Part shown: in pieces, positions 51,383 through 61,010 of the stretch
Layout of the letters: each line of letters begins with the position of its first letter
How positions within the stretch are numbered: the stretch's first letter is position 1
NCBI RefSeq assembly: GCF_042242105.1
Contig: NC_092031.1
Span: forward strand, 18,457,662-18,521,661
DNA from: Pempheris klunzingeri
Taxonomy: Eukaryota; Chordata; Actinopteri; Acropomatiformes; Pempheridae
Direction of reading: 5' to 3'
DNA: 64,000 nt
Translations under genes and position numbers: made by a program
The notes under the pieces: model-generated
What the model was told of the DNA's origin: nothing
Seen by the model: only the letters and a program-made list of their open reading frames with translations
The model's database searches: none

Positions 51383-52365
51383 AGCAAAAGATCCTTCTGT
51401 CCATTTCAGGACAATACAAATTAACTTCAATTATTTTCTATACTGAATCCTTGAACAGTAGACGAGTGAATGATTTGTCCTCTTCCTTTATTATTTTAAT
51501 CCAGATGTCTAACCTGGTTGTTCCTGCAGTGTGGACACTTGCTGCAGGCTACAGGCTTCCCTGAACCCTCCCTGCCTGGCGTGCAGAGATTCTCCTCCTC
51601 CTCCTCCAGTAGTCACGGTCTCTCGGGTGGACGGACACATCTCACTGCAACAATACACACAGTCCTGTTAGACTGAGGGTCTGCACGTCCCGTAAAAGCA
51701 ACAATGGCGTCAAATCATGATTTCATCATTTCCAGTGGAAAACTTTGTGAAATTCCATAGAATCAAAAGAACCTTTTCACCAAGGGCCTCTGCTGTTCCC
51801 CAAAAGTTCACCTCCAAATGAACCTGCTGGAGGCCCCAGAGCAACACTGAGCTACATGGCTCAGATGAACATCCATACCTCACACTCTCTGTGCAGTGTC
51901 AGCTGTGTTTCTGTGCTGGAATACTAACACATGTTGTTTCACGTCTACGTTGTGGTAACACAATCATTGAACAATATACAACATGTAAACACAACATTGA
52001 AGGTCAATCAATCCCTGCAAATCCGCCACAGACTAAAGTCTGTATGGTCTGGAAGAGGGAGAGACTTCTTTTATTTTATGTGGAAATGATGAGAATGTTT
52101 GGACTGCCCATAGGAGACCGCAGGTCTGTGTATCAAGCAGGAAAATGTCCATTCATAGTTCTTCCACCAGACATAGAATTTGTTGGAGAAGCTTCAAACT
52201 GAGGAGAAAGTAAAGTTTCAGGTTAGTTTGTGTCTGAGAGTCAGAGAGAAGCTGCAGGACCTTTTTATACAGGACCTGTAGAGCTGATTCCAGAAATTAT
52301 TTAGTGCAATGTTATCAATACAAATACATCCAGGGTAGCTCCTGTTCTTCACTTCTTATGTGTGA

Positions 52366-52447
52366 GTTGTTGTGGCCGAGTGGTAAAGGCGATGGACTCG
52401 AAATCCATTGGGGTCTCCCCGCGCAGGTTCGAATCCGGCCGACAACG
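52366..52447 (+). tRNA. tRNA-Ser (CGA), left arm
   Basis: 82 bases. Acceptor GTTGTTG pairs with CGACAAC, with discriminator G. D-arm is TGGCCGAGTGG..AAGGC, the anticodon loop is CUCGAAA giving CGA, and there is a long variable arm GGGGTCTCCCC as in type II tRNA-Ser. The T-stem has one mismatch: CCGGC instead of CCTGC, a G at 52437. No run of four T follows closely. This may make the copy weak or non-functional. Confidence 0.9.
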
Positions 52448-52471
52448 AGCTGATGTTAATATACTTAATGC

Positions 52472-52736
52472 TAGATATGGTACATTTCCACATGTAAGTT
52501 GGCTGTGATGATTAATCAGCACAATAAGACAACACTATGCTTATGTTGAGAGAGGAAAGCTTTGAAAGGAATTATTAAGTACATAAACAGACTAATAACC
52601 CTAATAATGCACCAACTGTCTCACCTGCTTTAACACCCACAATGTTGTTTAAGATGTTCTGTGTGCTCACAGTGATTTAGGAATATGCAACATGTGAACA
52701 CACCTTTGAACAAATGAGGGTCTTAAAGCAGATTTT
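52472..52736. other. palindrome spacer
   Basis: 265 bases of unique AT-rich sequence between the two arms, with no recognisable feature. The two tRNA-Ser genes flank it and point toward each other. Confidence 0.9.
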
Positions 52737-52760
52737 GCATTAAGTATATTAACATCAGCT

Positions 52761-52842
52761 CGTTGTCGGCAGGATTCGAACCTGCGCGGGGAGACCCCAA
52801 TGGATTTCGAGTCCATCGCCTTTACCACTCGGCCACAACAAC
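52761..52842 (-). tRNA. tRNA-Ser (CGA), right arm
   Basis: 82 bases, the mirror copy of the gene at 52366. All stems pair, including a perfect T-stem GCAGG/CCTGC. It shares with its twin the D-loop variant GGTAAAGGC, where GGTTAAGGC is usual. No TTTT terminator is seen within about 50 bases downstream. Confidence 0.94.
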
Positions 52843-54349
52843 TCACACATAAGAAGTGAAGAACAGGAGCTACCCTGGATGTATTTGTATTGATAACATT
52901 GCACTAAATAATTTCTGGAATCAGCTCTACAGGTCCTGTATAAAAAGGTCCTGCAGCTTCTCTCTGACTCTCAGACACAAACTAACCTGAAACTTTACTT
53001 TCTCCTCAGTTTGAAGCTTCTCCAACAAATTCTATGTCTGGTGGAAGAACTATGAATGGACATTTTCCTGCTTGATACACAGACCTGCGGTCTCCTATGG
53101 GCAGTCCAAACATTCTCATCATGTCCACATAAAATAAAAGAAGTCTCTCCCTCTTCCAGACCATACAGACTTTAGTCTGTGGCGGATTTGCAGGGATTGA
53201 TTGACCTTCAATGTTGTGTTACAATTGTATATTGTTCAATGATTGTGTTACCACAACGTAGATGTGAAACAACATGTGTTAGTATTCCAGCACAGAAACA
53301 CAGCTGACACTGCACAGAGAGTGTGGGGTATGGATGTTCATCTGAGCCATGCAGCTCAGTGTTGCTCTGGGGCCTCCAGCAGGTTCATTTGTGGGTGAAC
53401 TTTTGGGGAACAGCAGAGGCCCTTGGTGGAAAGGTTCTTTTGATTCTATGGAATTTCACAAAGTTTTCCACTGGAAATGATGAAATCATGATTCGATGCC
53501 ACTTGTTGCTTTTACGGGACGTGCAGACCCTCAGTCTAACAGGACTGTGTGTATTGTTGCAGTGTGATGTGTTCGTCCACCTGAGAGACCGTGACTACTG
53601 GAGGAGGAGGAGGAGAATCTCTGCACGCCAGGCAGGGAGGGTTCAGGGAAGCCTGTAGCCTGCAGCAAGTGTCCACACTGCAGGAACAACCAGGTTAGAC
53701 ATCTGGATTAAAATAATAAAGGAAGAGGACAAATCATTCACTCGTCTACTGTTCAAGGATTCAGTATTGAAAATAATTGAAGTTAATTTGTATTGTCCTG
53801 AAATGGACAGAAGGACCTTTTGCTTTAAAAAAGTAGATTTCTCAACTGTCAGGATGTAAAAGAGGCCACGAGAAAGTTACTGCATGCTGGTCTTCATCAT
53901 GTCACCGCCAACAAATTGATTTTAAAAATAGTTCATTCCTGACATTTATGTTTAATTTAGGTTAAAAACAGAATTACAAAGATGTGACCTGATTTCATGT
54001 AATTCTTTCATTCTCTCAAAGATAGATCAAATAGATAATAATACATTTATTTTACATTTTGAAATATTACTATCTGAATATTGTTATGCTATGTTGTTTG
54101 GTAGTAACTGGAATATTGTTTTAATAACTGTTTTAATTATAAGGTGGTGACTGAACCTGTTTCAGTTCATTTCTTCCTCTTAAGTGTACATTTTTAATCA
54201 TTTGGAAGACCTGAAGTCTTAAAGAAGCCAAAGTGAGCCTGAGGTTTAACCAGGAGAGGTGACTACCCACCTCCAAAGGGTAGGAATAAAAACATCCAAA
54301 CCACATTAAACAATTGAATTAAACATTGATGCCCTTTATAGGAAGGACC

Positions 54350-55257
54350 AGAGCCGTCTCTATTTGCTGAGGCGGTTGAGGTCCTTCAACATCTGCAGGA
54401 CTATGCTCAGGATGTTCTATGAGTCTGTGGTAGCCAGTGCTATCTTCTATGCTGTGGTATGCTGGGGCAGCAGGCTGAGGGTAGAGGATGTCAATAGACT
54501 GAACAGACTGATCCGCAGGGCCAGTGACGTTGTGGGAGTGAAGCTCGACTCTCTGACGGTGGTGTCAGAGAGGAGAATGCTTCACAAAGTGGGAGCTATT
54601 TTGGACAATGTGTCCAACCCACTCCATGAAGTGCTGGTTAGATATAGGAGTTCTTTCAGTGCCAGACTAATTGTACCACGATGCACTACAGAGCGCCACA
54701 GGAAATCATTCCTGCCTGTGGCCATTAATCTATACAACTCCTCACTCTGAGTGTACATGTTGTTGTATATATTATATCATTATTATTATTATAATTTATA
54801 TAATACATCTCCTCATTCTGAGTGTACATGTTCTTATATATTATTGTTGGTAATAGTAGTAGTAGTAGTAGTAGTATTAGTATTATATAACACATCTCCT
54901 CACTCAGAAGGTACACGTTGTTATATATTATTATTAGTAGTAGTGGTATTATTTGTATCATTATTATTATTATTATAATATGGTACAGCGACTCACTCTG
55001 TGTACATGTTGTTATGTGTTATTGTTGGTGGTAGTAGTAGTAGTGGTAGTATTATTAGTATTATATAATACATCTTCTCACTCTGAGTGTACATGTTGTT
55101 ATATATTATTGTTGGTAGTAGTAGTAGTGGTAGTAGTATTATTGGTATTATATAGTACAGCACCTTACTATGATTGTGCATGTTGTTATATATTTTTATT
55201 AGTAGTATTATTATTAGTATTATTAGTAGTGGTATTATTGTTATTATTATTATAAGA
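54350..55257 (+). pseudogene. LINE reverse-transcriptase 3' fragment, right arm
   Basis: The open frame 54364-54750 reads LRRLRSFNICRTMLRMFYES and then VVASAIFYAVVCWG, ending VAINLYNSSL. This is the C-terminal region after the RT palm in jockey/CR1/Rex-like non-LTR retrotransposons of fishes. It is 5'-truncated, so there is no catalytic YADD segment or endonuclease. It is followed by TAG/TAA-type triplet repeats up to 55257. The 3' UTR tail seen in the left arm is missing here. Not a functional element. Confidence 0.85.
54738..55257. repeat. triplet-rich minisatellite in LINE 3' region, right arm
   Basis: Reverse-complement copy of 48430-48960, with small differences in triplet counts. Confidence 0.9.
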
Positions 55258-55454
55258 CTCTGGACTCACCTGGTGACATCATGTCGACAGAGCAGGTGAC
55301 CTCACTTATGACATGTCCAGTGTGGGGACAGAAGTTTGTAAATAGGACCCACGGTGAGCTTCCAGCTTCAGACCTCCTCCCACAGAGGAGAAAGCTGGAG
55401 GGCTCTAAGGTTCTGAGCTGAGCCGGTCTGAGCTTCTGCTCCAGGCTGATGAAG

Positions 55455-55745
55455 GCACTCCTGCACACAGCAGGTGACCTCCAGTCAGGCAGAACAAAGG
55501 CTATGACTGCTTGTCTCCCAGCTGATGGACAGCTGCTTCCCTCGAGGGAGAGACTGAGTCTACTGACCTTGGCTAGAGGACTCCTGCACCCAGCAGGTGA
55601 CCTAGTCAGGCAGACAACAGACTCTGACTGCTACCTTCTAGCTGGAGGACAGCTGCTTCCTCAGACTGAGAGACTGAGTCTGCTGCCATCTAGCCCTGGC
55701 TGGAGAAGTACTGCGTAATGCAGCTGATCTCCAGTCTGGCATAGC
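55455..55745. repeat. minisatellite of about 125 bp, right arm
   Basis: Two units and a partial third. Each has CACTCCTGCAC.CAGCAGGTG or a close variant, then CCTCCAGTCAGGCAGA, GGACAGCTGCTTCC and GAGAGACTGAGTCT. Units differ by several substitutions. Confidence 0.8.
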
Positions 55746-56370
55746 AGAGGCTCTGCTCTGTGGGCGAGGTCTGGGGTGGTGGTGGGGTTTTTCCTCCTCC
55801 CTTATATACACACATCTCTTTTTCTATGTCCAGCTGTGATGGGGTTGGTCTCATCCTGAGGACAACTTCCATCTTCCAAATGCTTTATTGGAGGAAAACA
55901 TTTGGAACGTGTTTAACAGCAAAACCCCTGAGAGTCAGTCTCAGGTCCGTGCTGTCTGATCCTGTCCTGTAGAAATATTTCAGTGATTAATGCACTAACC
56001 GCGGCTGTGCCACGTGCCTAAAATGCACACAGCACTTTTCTGTATTTACTGACGTGCGTATCGATGCTGCTGCTGCTGTGTGATGACTACAAGTATTTCA
56101 TAATGCAGGAAAAGATCAACATGTGGTTATGATTGTGGGGAGGTGTGTGTCTACAGACACAAATGGACCTGGAGGATTCCAATGCTGCTTTGTCTCCAGG
56201 CGCATCATTTAAATCAGATCATCTCAAACTGAGCGCATTAAATAACTCAAATCACAGTGTTACTGATAACAACATCATCTTAGTTACCAAATCAAGTTAC
56301 CAAAAGAGAAGGCCAAGCCTTCCCTAGAGTTACTGCTGCCTACTGTGCACATAAATATACATAAGATATG

Positions 56371-57881
56371 ATATGACTATGTGATGACATCGCTAGAAAT
56401 TGTAGGTCTAGTCGCTGAGCTGAGAGCATGTCTCTACGCCACAGGAGTTGCCATGGTTACCCCGTCAGCAGCACTATTAACCACGACGTGCTGGATGTAT
56501 TTGTATTTTCTTCATAGTGCATCATAGTGTGAATGAATATCAGACATCCTGGCTGCACACAATACATAATGTAATGCAGCAGAGACAGCAGTCATGAGGG
56601 TAATTGCTACTTTAATTTAAGGGATAACTCTGCCGAGAACAGGCTATCCAGGCTTAAAAATACTGGAGTTTTTCTATAAGCAAAAGATCTGAGTTGTTAT
56701 AGTCTCTCACTGCCACCTGAGTATCTTCAGTCTGTGATTGTGTGACCTCTTCACTTTGACAGAGAGGCTCTTTATGACACATCCAGCTCAGGTTATTAGA
56801 TAAACAAAACGCAAATCAATTTCACCCTCTGACAAATAACACAAAACACATTTTACAGGTGTGTGATGAAATTCTTTGAACAAGATGAATCTGTCTTAGA
56901 GATATATAGGGATATGGCAAATATCTTGTTTGAATTGAATTGCAGAGGGGTTAAGTGGTTTTATTGTCTTGTAGGTGTTGCCTGATTATTAAAAATGTAG
57001 AAAATGTGAAAGGGCATTTGCATGATGAGTTTTACAGCTCTAAGTGATTCATCTCTTTTGGAATCAAATGCTGGGCTGTGGCCAGGATTTCACTGGGGGG
57101 TTCAAACTAATAGAATGAACAGGATAGGAAACGTGTGTTGTCATGTTTTCCTGTCGTGTTAATTATCTCCTAATACATCAAGTATATTTGCTGCTTAAAA
57201 CAGTGGGTATCTGTAAGTATGACAGAAATGAGTATTATACTCTCATGTCAGACATTAACTTCTAATCTGGGTCTCAGACAAATGAATTCCTGTAACGATG
57301 AGGACGCTGACAAGAGAGACTAAAGAAAACTGTAGAGAATCTGTGTGTCGCATGCGCTAAACAGGTTTGAGGTTGGAGTGACACAGTTAAATACATGCTT
57401 CATCTTGAATCATGAATCCTCTGAAGCCTGTCTAATTGGTCCACATGCTCCTTTGATGAGTTTGGTCTAATCATGGTTTATCCACCGCTCGCATGCTGGC
57501 ATCAGTTATCGCATGTAGACAGTGAGGAGGATGGCTATTTTAACTCAGAATGTAAATGTCAGCAGGCATTCTGCTGGGATCCGCCCTGATCTCTGCAAAC
57601 AGATGCTCAAATTAGATGCAAACTGCACACGCTGGGGGGGGGACTTATATAAACTGCACACTCCTACGAAACTGATTATATGTTACAGTGACTTCTACGA
57701 CGGGCTAATTAGCACTAGATAGTTTAGCTAACCTGTAAATACATCAAGAATGATACGATCAATACTTGTTCTGGTTTGCAGACGCATTGCTTTGTTTTGC
57801 CTATACACTTTATCTAATGATGGACAATACGTGTCACTTGTTGTGGAGAAAAAAACAGACAAAGCTCATGCTTCGCACTGC
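56371..57881. other. intergenic region between palindrome and myosin pseudogene
   Basis: 1.5 kb without a recognised gene or repeat apart from a short G-run near 57636. Short open frames lack recognisable content. Confidence 0.65.
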
Positions 57882-57887
57882 TTTATT
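57882..57887 (-). promoter_or_regulatory. polyadenylation signal of myh pseudogene
   Basis: AATAAA on the minus strand, 104 bases beyond the stop codon, a typical distance for the short 3' UTR of sarcomeric myosin genes. Confidence 0.65.
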
Positions 57888-57990
57888 CTACTATAATCTC
57901 ACAGCAACACAGTGTGGTTTGTTAACTCTGGCGAGTTTCTACTTGTACTAGGAAGTTGCAGAGGGGAAGTCTGCATCATCACTGCAAGGT

Positions 57991-58008
57991 CTACTCAGAT
58001 TCAGCACC
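57991..58008 (-). pseudogene. myh pseudogene last exon
   Basis: GAESE followed by TAG, after a strong pyrimidine tract and a CATCTCAG acceptor. Tiny final coding exons are usual in fish sarcomeric myosin genes. Confidence 0.8.
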
Positions 58009-58208
58009 CTGAGATGGGACGGGACAGAATAGGACAGGAAAGCAGAGAAAAGAAAAAGAAAATATTTAAGCTTTTTTTGAATATTAAAAGCCGACTGTCT
58101 TAAAATGTGATGGTCTTCTAAATACAGGAACCAAAACTGGTGCAACCCAAAAGAAAAAACTGCATCTGGTGCAGCCTCGGACTCAAGAATAGACGCATCC
58201 AATGTTAC

Positions 58209-58340
58209 CTTTCCAAACTCTCTGCTCTTGGTTCTCATCTTGCTGACCTGGGACTCAGCGATGTCGGCCCGTTCCTGCGCCTCCTCCAGCTCATGCTGCA
58301 CCTTCCTTAGCTTTGCGAGGTGAGCATTTGCCTGCTCCTC
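58209..58340 (-). pseudogene. myh pseudogene exon i (frame intact)
   Basis: [44 protein letters not shown]. Full-length and open; this is the assembly-competence region of the rod tail. Confidence 0.93.
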
Positions 58341-58421
58341 CTGTAACACAAAAACATAAGCTCGTGTTGGCCAAACCCACGATAAAACAATGGTTCTCGT
58401 TTGTTTTTCCGTCACTCTTAC

Positions 58422-58610
58422 GGTTTCTTCGTTCTGACGTTTGTACGCCTTGACTTTGAGCTGCAGCTTGTCTACCAGGTCCTGCAGCCTAGCAACGGTC
58501 TTCTTGTCCTCTTCACTCTGGTAAGTGAGCTCCTTCACTCTCCTCTCATATTTACGGATTCCCTTGATGGCTTCAGCAGCTCTTTTCTGTTCACCCTCCA
58601 GTTCACGCAC
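58422..58610 (-). pseudogene. myh pseudogene exon h
   Basis: [40 protein letters not shown], ending [10 protein letters not shown]. Open throughout, but about four residues (family NEVE) are missing after VRELE. Confidence 0.93.
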
Positions 58611-58697
58611 CTGCGAGATGGAAGTTCAAACCCAACCTCAGCTGCCGTTTTTACTCTCAACAATGCGAAATGGATCTCATAAAGACGAGTGTGATAC

Positions 58698-58869
58698 CCG
58701 AGCTTCCAATTTCTGGAGCTGCTTCTTGCCCCCCCTTCAAAGCCAGGTTCTCAGCCTCATCCAGGCGGTGCTGCAGATCCTTCACAGAGGCCTCCAAGTT
58801 CTTCTTCATCCTCTCCAGGTGGCTGCTGGTGTCCTGCTCTTTCTTCAGCTCCTCTGCCATCATGGCCGC
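58698..58869 (-). pseudogene. myh pseudogene exon g (frameshift)
   Basis: [47 protein letters not shown]. One extra G in a seven-G run (58729-58735) then shifts the frame. Removing it in reading would give the family's [10 protein letters not shown] end. Confidence 0.93.
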
Positions 58870-58903
58870 CTGCGCAAACACGACAACAGCAGTGCTCAGG
58901 AGC

Positions 58904-59067
58904 CAGTTCCTGTTCAGCTAGTTTGCGGCTTCTCTCCGACTGTTCCAGGGCGGCCCTGAGCTCCTCCACCTCTGCCTGCATCAGGCTGCTCCTGCGCTCC
59001 ACCGCGGCACCTGCTCCTTCGGGTCCTCCTGGCTCCGCAGTGCCTCATCCAGGTGAAGGGTTTGCTC
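58904..59067 (-). pseudogene. myh pseudogene exon f (3' end deleted)
   Basis: [19 protein letters not shown], then a one-base loss, then [20 protein letters not shown] and [15 protein letters not shown]. The family continues for about 55 more residues (LDASERVQLL to AKKAITD), which are absent. The sequence passes straight into the end of the next intron. Confidence 0.93.
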
Positions 59068-59158
59068 CTGCAGAGAGACGGGCCGGTTAAAGTTGTGTGA
59101 TTTAACCCAAATGGGTTTTAAACTCTTGCGATGAAGCTGCCAGTGAGCGACACTTTAC

Positions 59159-59397
59159 TTTGAGGTGGGCTTGCATGTTCCTCAGCTGCTTCTGGGCTTC
59201 AGCTGCCTGCCGATCGGCATGGCTCAGCTGGATCTCTGTCTCGTTGAGGTCCGCCTCCATCTTCTTTCTGATTCTCATGGCGTCCTTCTTGCTGCGCGTC
59301 TCAGCATCTAAGGCAGACTGCATAGTGAGCCAGCTTGAGCTTGAGCCAGCTCCAGCTGGACGCGCAGAATTTTGGATTCCTCGTGTTCCAGAGAAGC
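59159..59397 (-). pseudogene. myh pseudogene exon e
   Basis: [19 protein letters not shown], then a deletion of about 70 bases relative to the family, then in another frame [20 protein letters not shown] and [20 protein letters not shown] to AHLK. The break lies at a short repeat of GAGCCAGCTT near 59327-59352. Confidence 0.92.
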
Positions 59398-59485
59398 CTG
59401 GAGTGCAGGTGAATACAGAAACATTGATAAACGCAGGGATGCCACTTCAAGGTGTAAATCATTTCTTTCTATTATGCCAGGGTAC

Positions 59486-59598
59486 TTCAGCTTCTTCCAA
59501 AGCAGTCTTCTCAGTCTCAGTTTGTTTCTTAGTCTTCTCCAGCTCATGGATGGCTTTGCCATTCTCTCCAAGTTGTTCAATCAAATCAGAGATTTCCT
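59486..59598 (-). pseudogene. myh pseudogene exon d
   Basis: [20 protein letters not shown] then [17 protein letters not shown]. About four codons (family consensus EIQ and a neighbour) are missing before ALEEAE. The frame is kept, but the heptad register would be broken. Confidence 0.9.
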
Positions 59599-59808
59599 CT
59601 AAAAATGTAAATAGGTATCTTCAATTAACAGCCAAATGAAAACAAACTAAAATGAATTCTTCTGATCATGTCATATATGGGGAGGATGCACGACTGTCTA
59701 GTGCTCCCTGTCACATATCAACATAGCATCTTTGGCATCAGTAGTGTTTTTTCAAGATCCTGAAGATCACGTTCCAGATGAACTCTGCTCTTACAGTAAT
59801 ATACATAC

Positions 59809-59974
59809 GTTGCAGGTTTTTATTCTCTCATTTGAGGACCTTGAGGTGCTGCAGAGCTTCCTCGTAAGAGTTCTTAATTTTGAAGAGCTCGGTGCTGAGG
59901 GAGCGAGACTCCTTCTATGATCCATCCAGCTCAGCCTGACTCTCTTCGTACTTCTGCTTCCACTCAGTCAGAAT
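59809..59974 (-). pseudogene. myh pseudogene exon c (two stops)
   Basis: Reads ILTEWKQKYEESQAELDGS, stop, KESRSLSTELFKIKNSYEEA, LQHLKVLK, stop, ENKNLQ. Length is normal. Both stops fit C-to-T change (CAG to TAG, CGA to TGA). Confidence 0.95.
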
Positions 59975-60097
59975 CTAAGCAAGACACAAAGTTTTGTTCC
60001 TGATAAGGATGTTGTGCACTAAATTTAGAAGGTCACTGATTTGAACTTTTCTAACTGAATGTTTAGAACGATCCCAGCAGTAGGATGTCTCTGTTAC

Positions 60098-60281
60098 CTT
60101 ATCGAAGCTTCTCTGCTTTTTATCCAGGCAAGCTGCTTGAGCATTTGCCCTTTCCACATCAGCCATGAGGTCCTCCACCTCTCCTTGCAGTCTCTGCTTT
60201 GTCTTCTCCAGCGACGAGCACTTGGCATTCGTGGCCTCAATGGCTTCCTCAGCCTCCTGCAAACGCTTAGCTAGCTTTTTC
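60098..60281 (-). pseudogene. myh pseudogene exon b (frame intact)
   Basis: [39 protein letters not shown], ending DKKQRSFDK. It is full length for the family (61 codons plus one base) with no lesion, and the donor is AAG|GTAACAG. Confidence 0.93.
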
Positions 60282-60384
60282 CTGAGCATAACAAAGTTCA
60301 ACATCAATAATGATTTACGTCATTTACATGTCAAAAATCTAAATATCATAACTCTTGTATTATCTATATGAGAGAAACTCTCAC

Positions 60385-60555
60385 TTGGCCTCCTCCAGTT
60401 CATCATTGCGCTGGATGGCCACTGGCTCCACTGTTGGCCTTGGACAGTGCTGTCTGGAGCTCAGCCTTGGCCTCCTGCTCCTCCTAAAACTGCTCCCTCA
60501 GCAGATCGCAGTCGTGACGGGCAGAATGCAGAGCGTGAGCGAGGGCGCTCTTGGC
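60385..60555 (-). pseudogene. myh pseudogene exon a
   Basis: Reads AKSALAHALHSARHDCDLLR, EQF, then a TAG stop where Glu is expected, then EEQEAKAELQTALSKANS. The segment equivalent to EVAQWRTKYETDAIQR is shortened by about 26 bases, which shifts the frame before QRNDELEEAK. It is the most upstream exon detectable. Confidence 0.93.
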
Positions 60556-60893
60556 CTAACAGAGAGGCATATTTGGCATCAAAATCAGAGTTTATCTGGA
60601 TAATCTTATACTAAGCTAGATTTATCATCTGCAGGTGTCTACACACACTTTTCTCCTCTACGCAGAATGAAAAAACAAATAAATTCAGCTGGATTAAACC
60701 AGCTGTGTGGAACATTTGTTTGAGACGGTAATCTTTTATTTCACGCAAGCCTTTATTAATTTATTTATCTATTTTGAGTTTCTTTTTTATCTGGAGTATC
60801 AGAAACAGACATCGTTTGGCGAGAACCGTAAAGGAATGAACTTTCATTTTTATGTAAAAGTCCCAGACTCCAGCTCCAAGTCAGTATATATAT
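60556..60893. other. upstream of myh pseudogene
   Basis: Where the next upstream myosin rod exon would be expected, nothing matching is found. The sequence is AT-rich and non-coding. Confidence 0.65.
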
Positions 60894-61010
60894 ACAGTGG
60901 TGTGAAAAAGTATTTGCCCCCTTGCAGATTTCTTCTGTTTTGCTTTATTGTCACACTTACGTGTTTCAGATCATCAAACCAATTTCAATATCAGACATAG
61001 ATGACCTGAG
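60894..61010 (+). mobile_element. terminal fragment of a teleost MITE
   Basis: Starts ACAGTGGTGTGAAAAAGTAT, then TTGCCCCCTTGCAGATTTCT and TCAGATCATCAAACCAATTT. I recognise this as one end of an abundant teleost DNA-transposon-derived repeat. Only one end is present; the tandem array begins where it stops. Superfamily not certain. Confidence 0.6.

Larger units (their letters stand above)
47155..52471. repeat. large inverted duplication, left arm
   Basis: Reads outward as the reverse complement of 52737-56370. The match begins at CATATCTT (47155; GATATG at 56370) and continues to TATACTTAATGC (52471). Without the inserted piggyBac-like element the arm is about 3.5 kb. Identity looks very high in the blocks I aligned by eye, with few substitutions and several arm-specific indels. 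Contents from the outside in: minisatellite, LINE 3' fragment with triplet repeats, piggyBac-like element, a unique block, tRNA-Ser. Confidence 0.95.
52737..56370. repeat. large inverted duplication, right arm
   Basis: Mirror copy of 47155-52471. It lacks the piggyBac-like element, keeps a LINE reverse-transcriptase segment absent from the left arm, and lacks the LINE 3' tail present there. It contains one more unit of the roughly 125 bp minisatellite than the left arm. Confidence 0.95.
57991..60555 (-). pseudogene. sarcomeric myosin heavy chain pseudogene (rod C-terminus)
   Basis: Ten exons of a muscle myosin heavy chain, the motor protein of thick filaments. Only the C-terminal coiled-coil rod is present. 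Exons on the minus strand: 60555-60385, 60281-60098, 59974-59809, 59598-59486, 59397-59159, 59067-58904 (end deleted), 58869-58698, 58610-58422, 58340-58209 and 58008-57991, ending KSREFGK|GAESE-stop. Lesions: in-frame stops at 60486-60484 (TAG), 59917-59915 (TAG) and 59830-59828 (TGA); one extra base in the G7 run at 58735-58729; one base lost near 59009; deletions of about 26, 70 and more than 150 bases inside exons; two in-frame losses of about four codons. Splice sites remain canonical, so this is a duplicated or decayed gene rather than a retrocopy. The head and front of the rod are not found. Confidence 0.95.

Noticed and set aside
53323..53658. 111-residue plus-strand frame in the right arm
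   Set aside because: Its counterpart in the left arm is not preserved as a frame and no domain is recognisable.
47155..56370. Palindrome as a pure assembly fold-back artefact
   Set aside because: The arms differ by a transposon with target duplication, two reciprocal LINE deletions, minisatellite copy number and a tRNA substitution, which an artefact would not create. Long reads would still be needed for proof.
57991..60555. Interpretation as a functional myosin gene or as a processed retrocopy
   Set aside because: Stops, frameshifts and exon deletions exclude function; preserved introns with GT-AG sites exclude a retrocopy.
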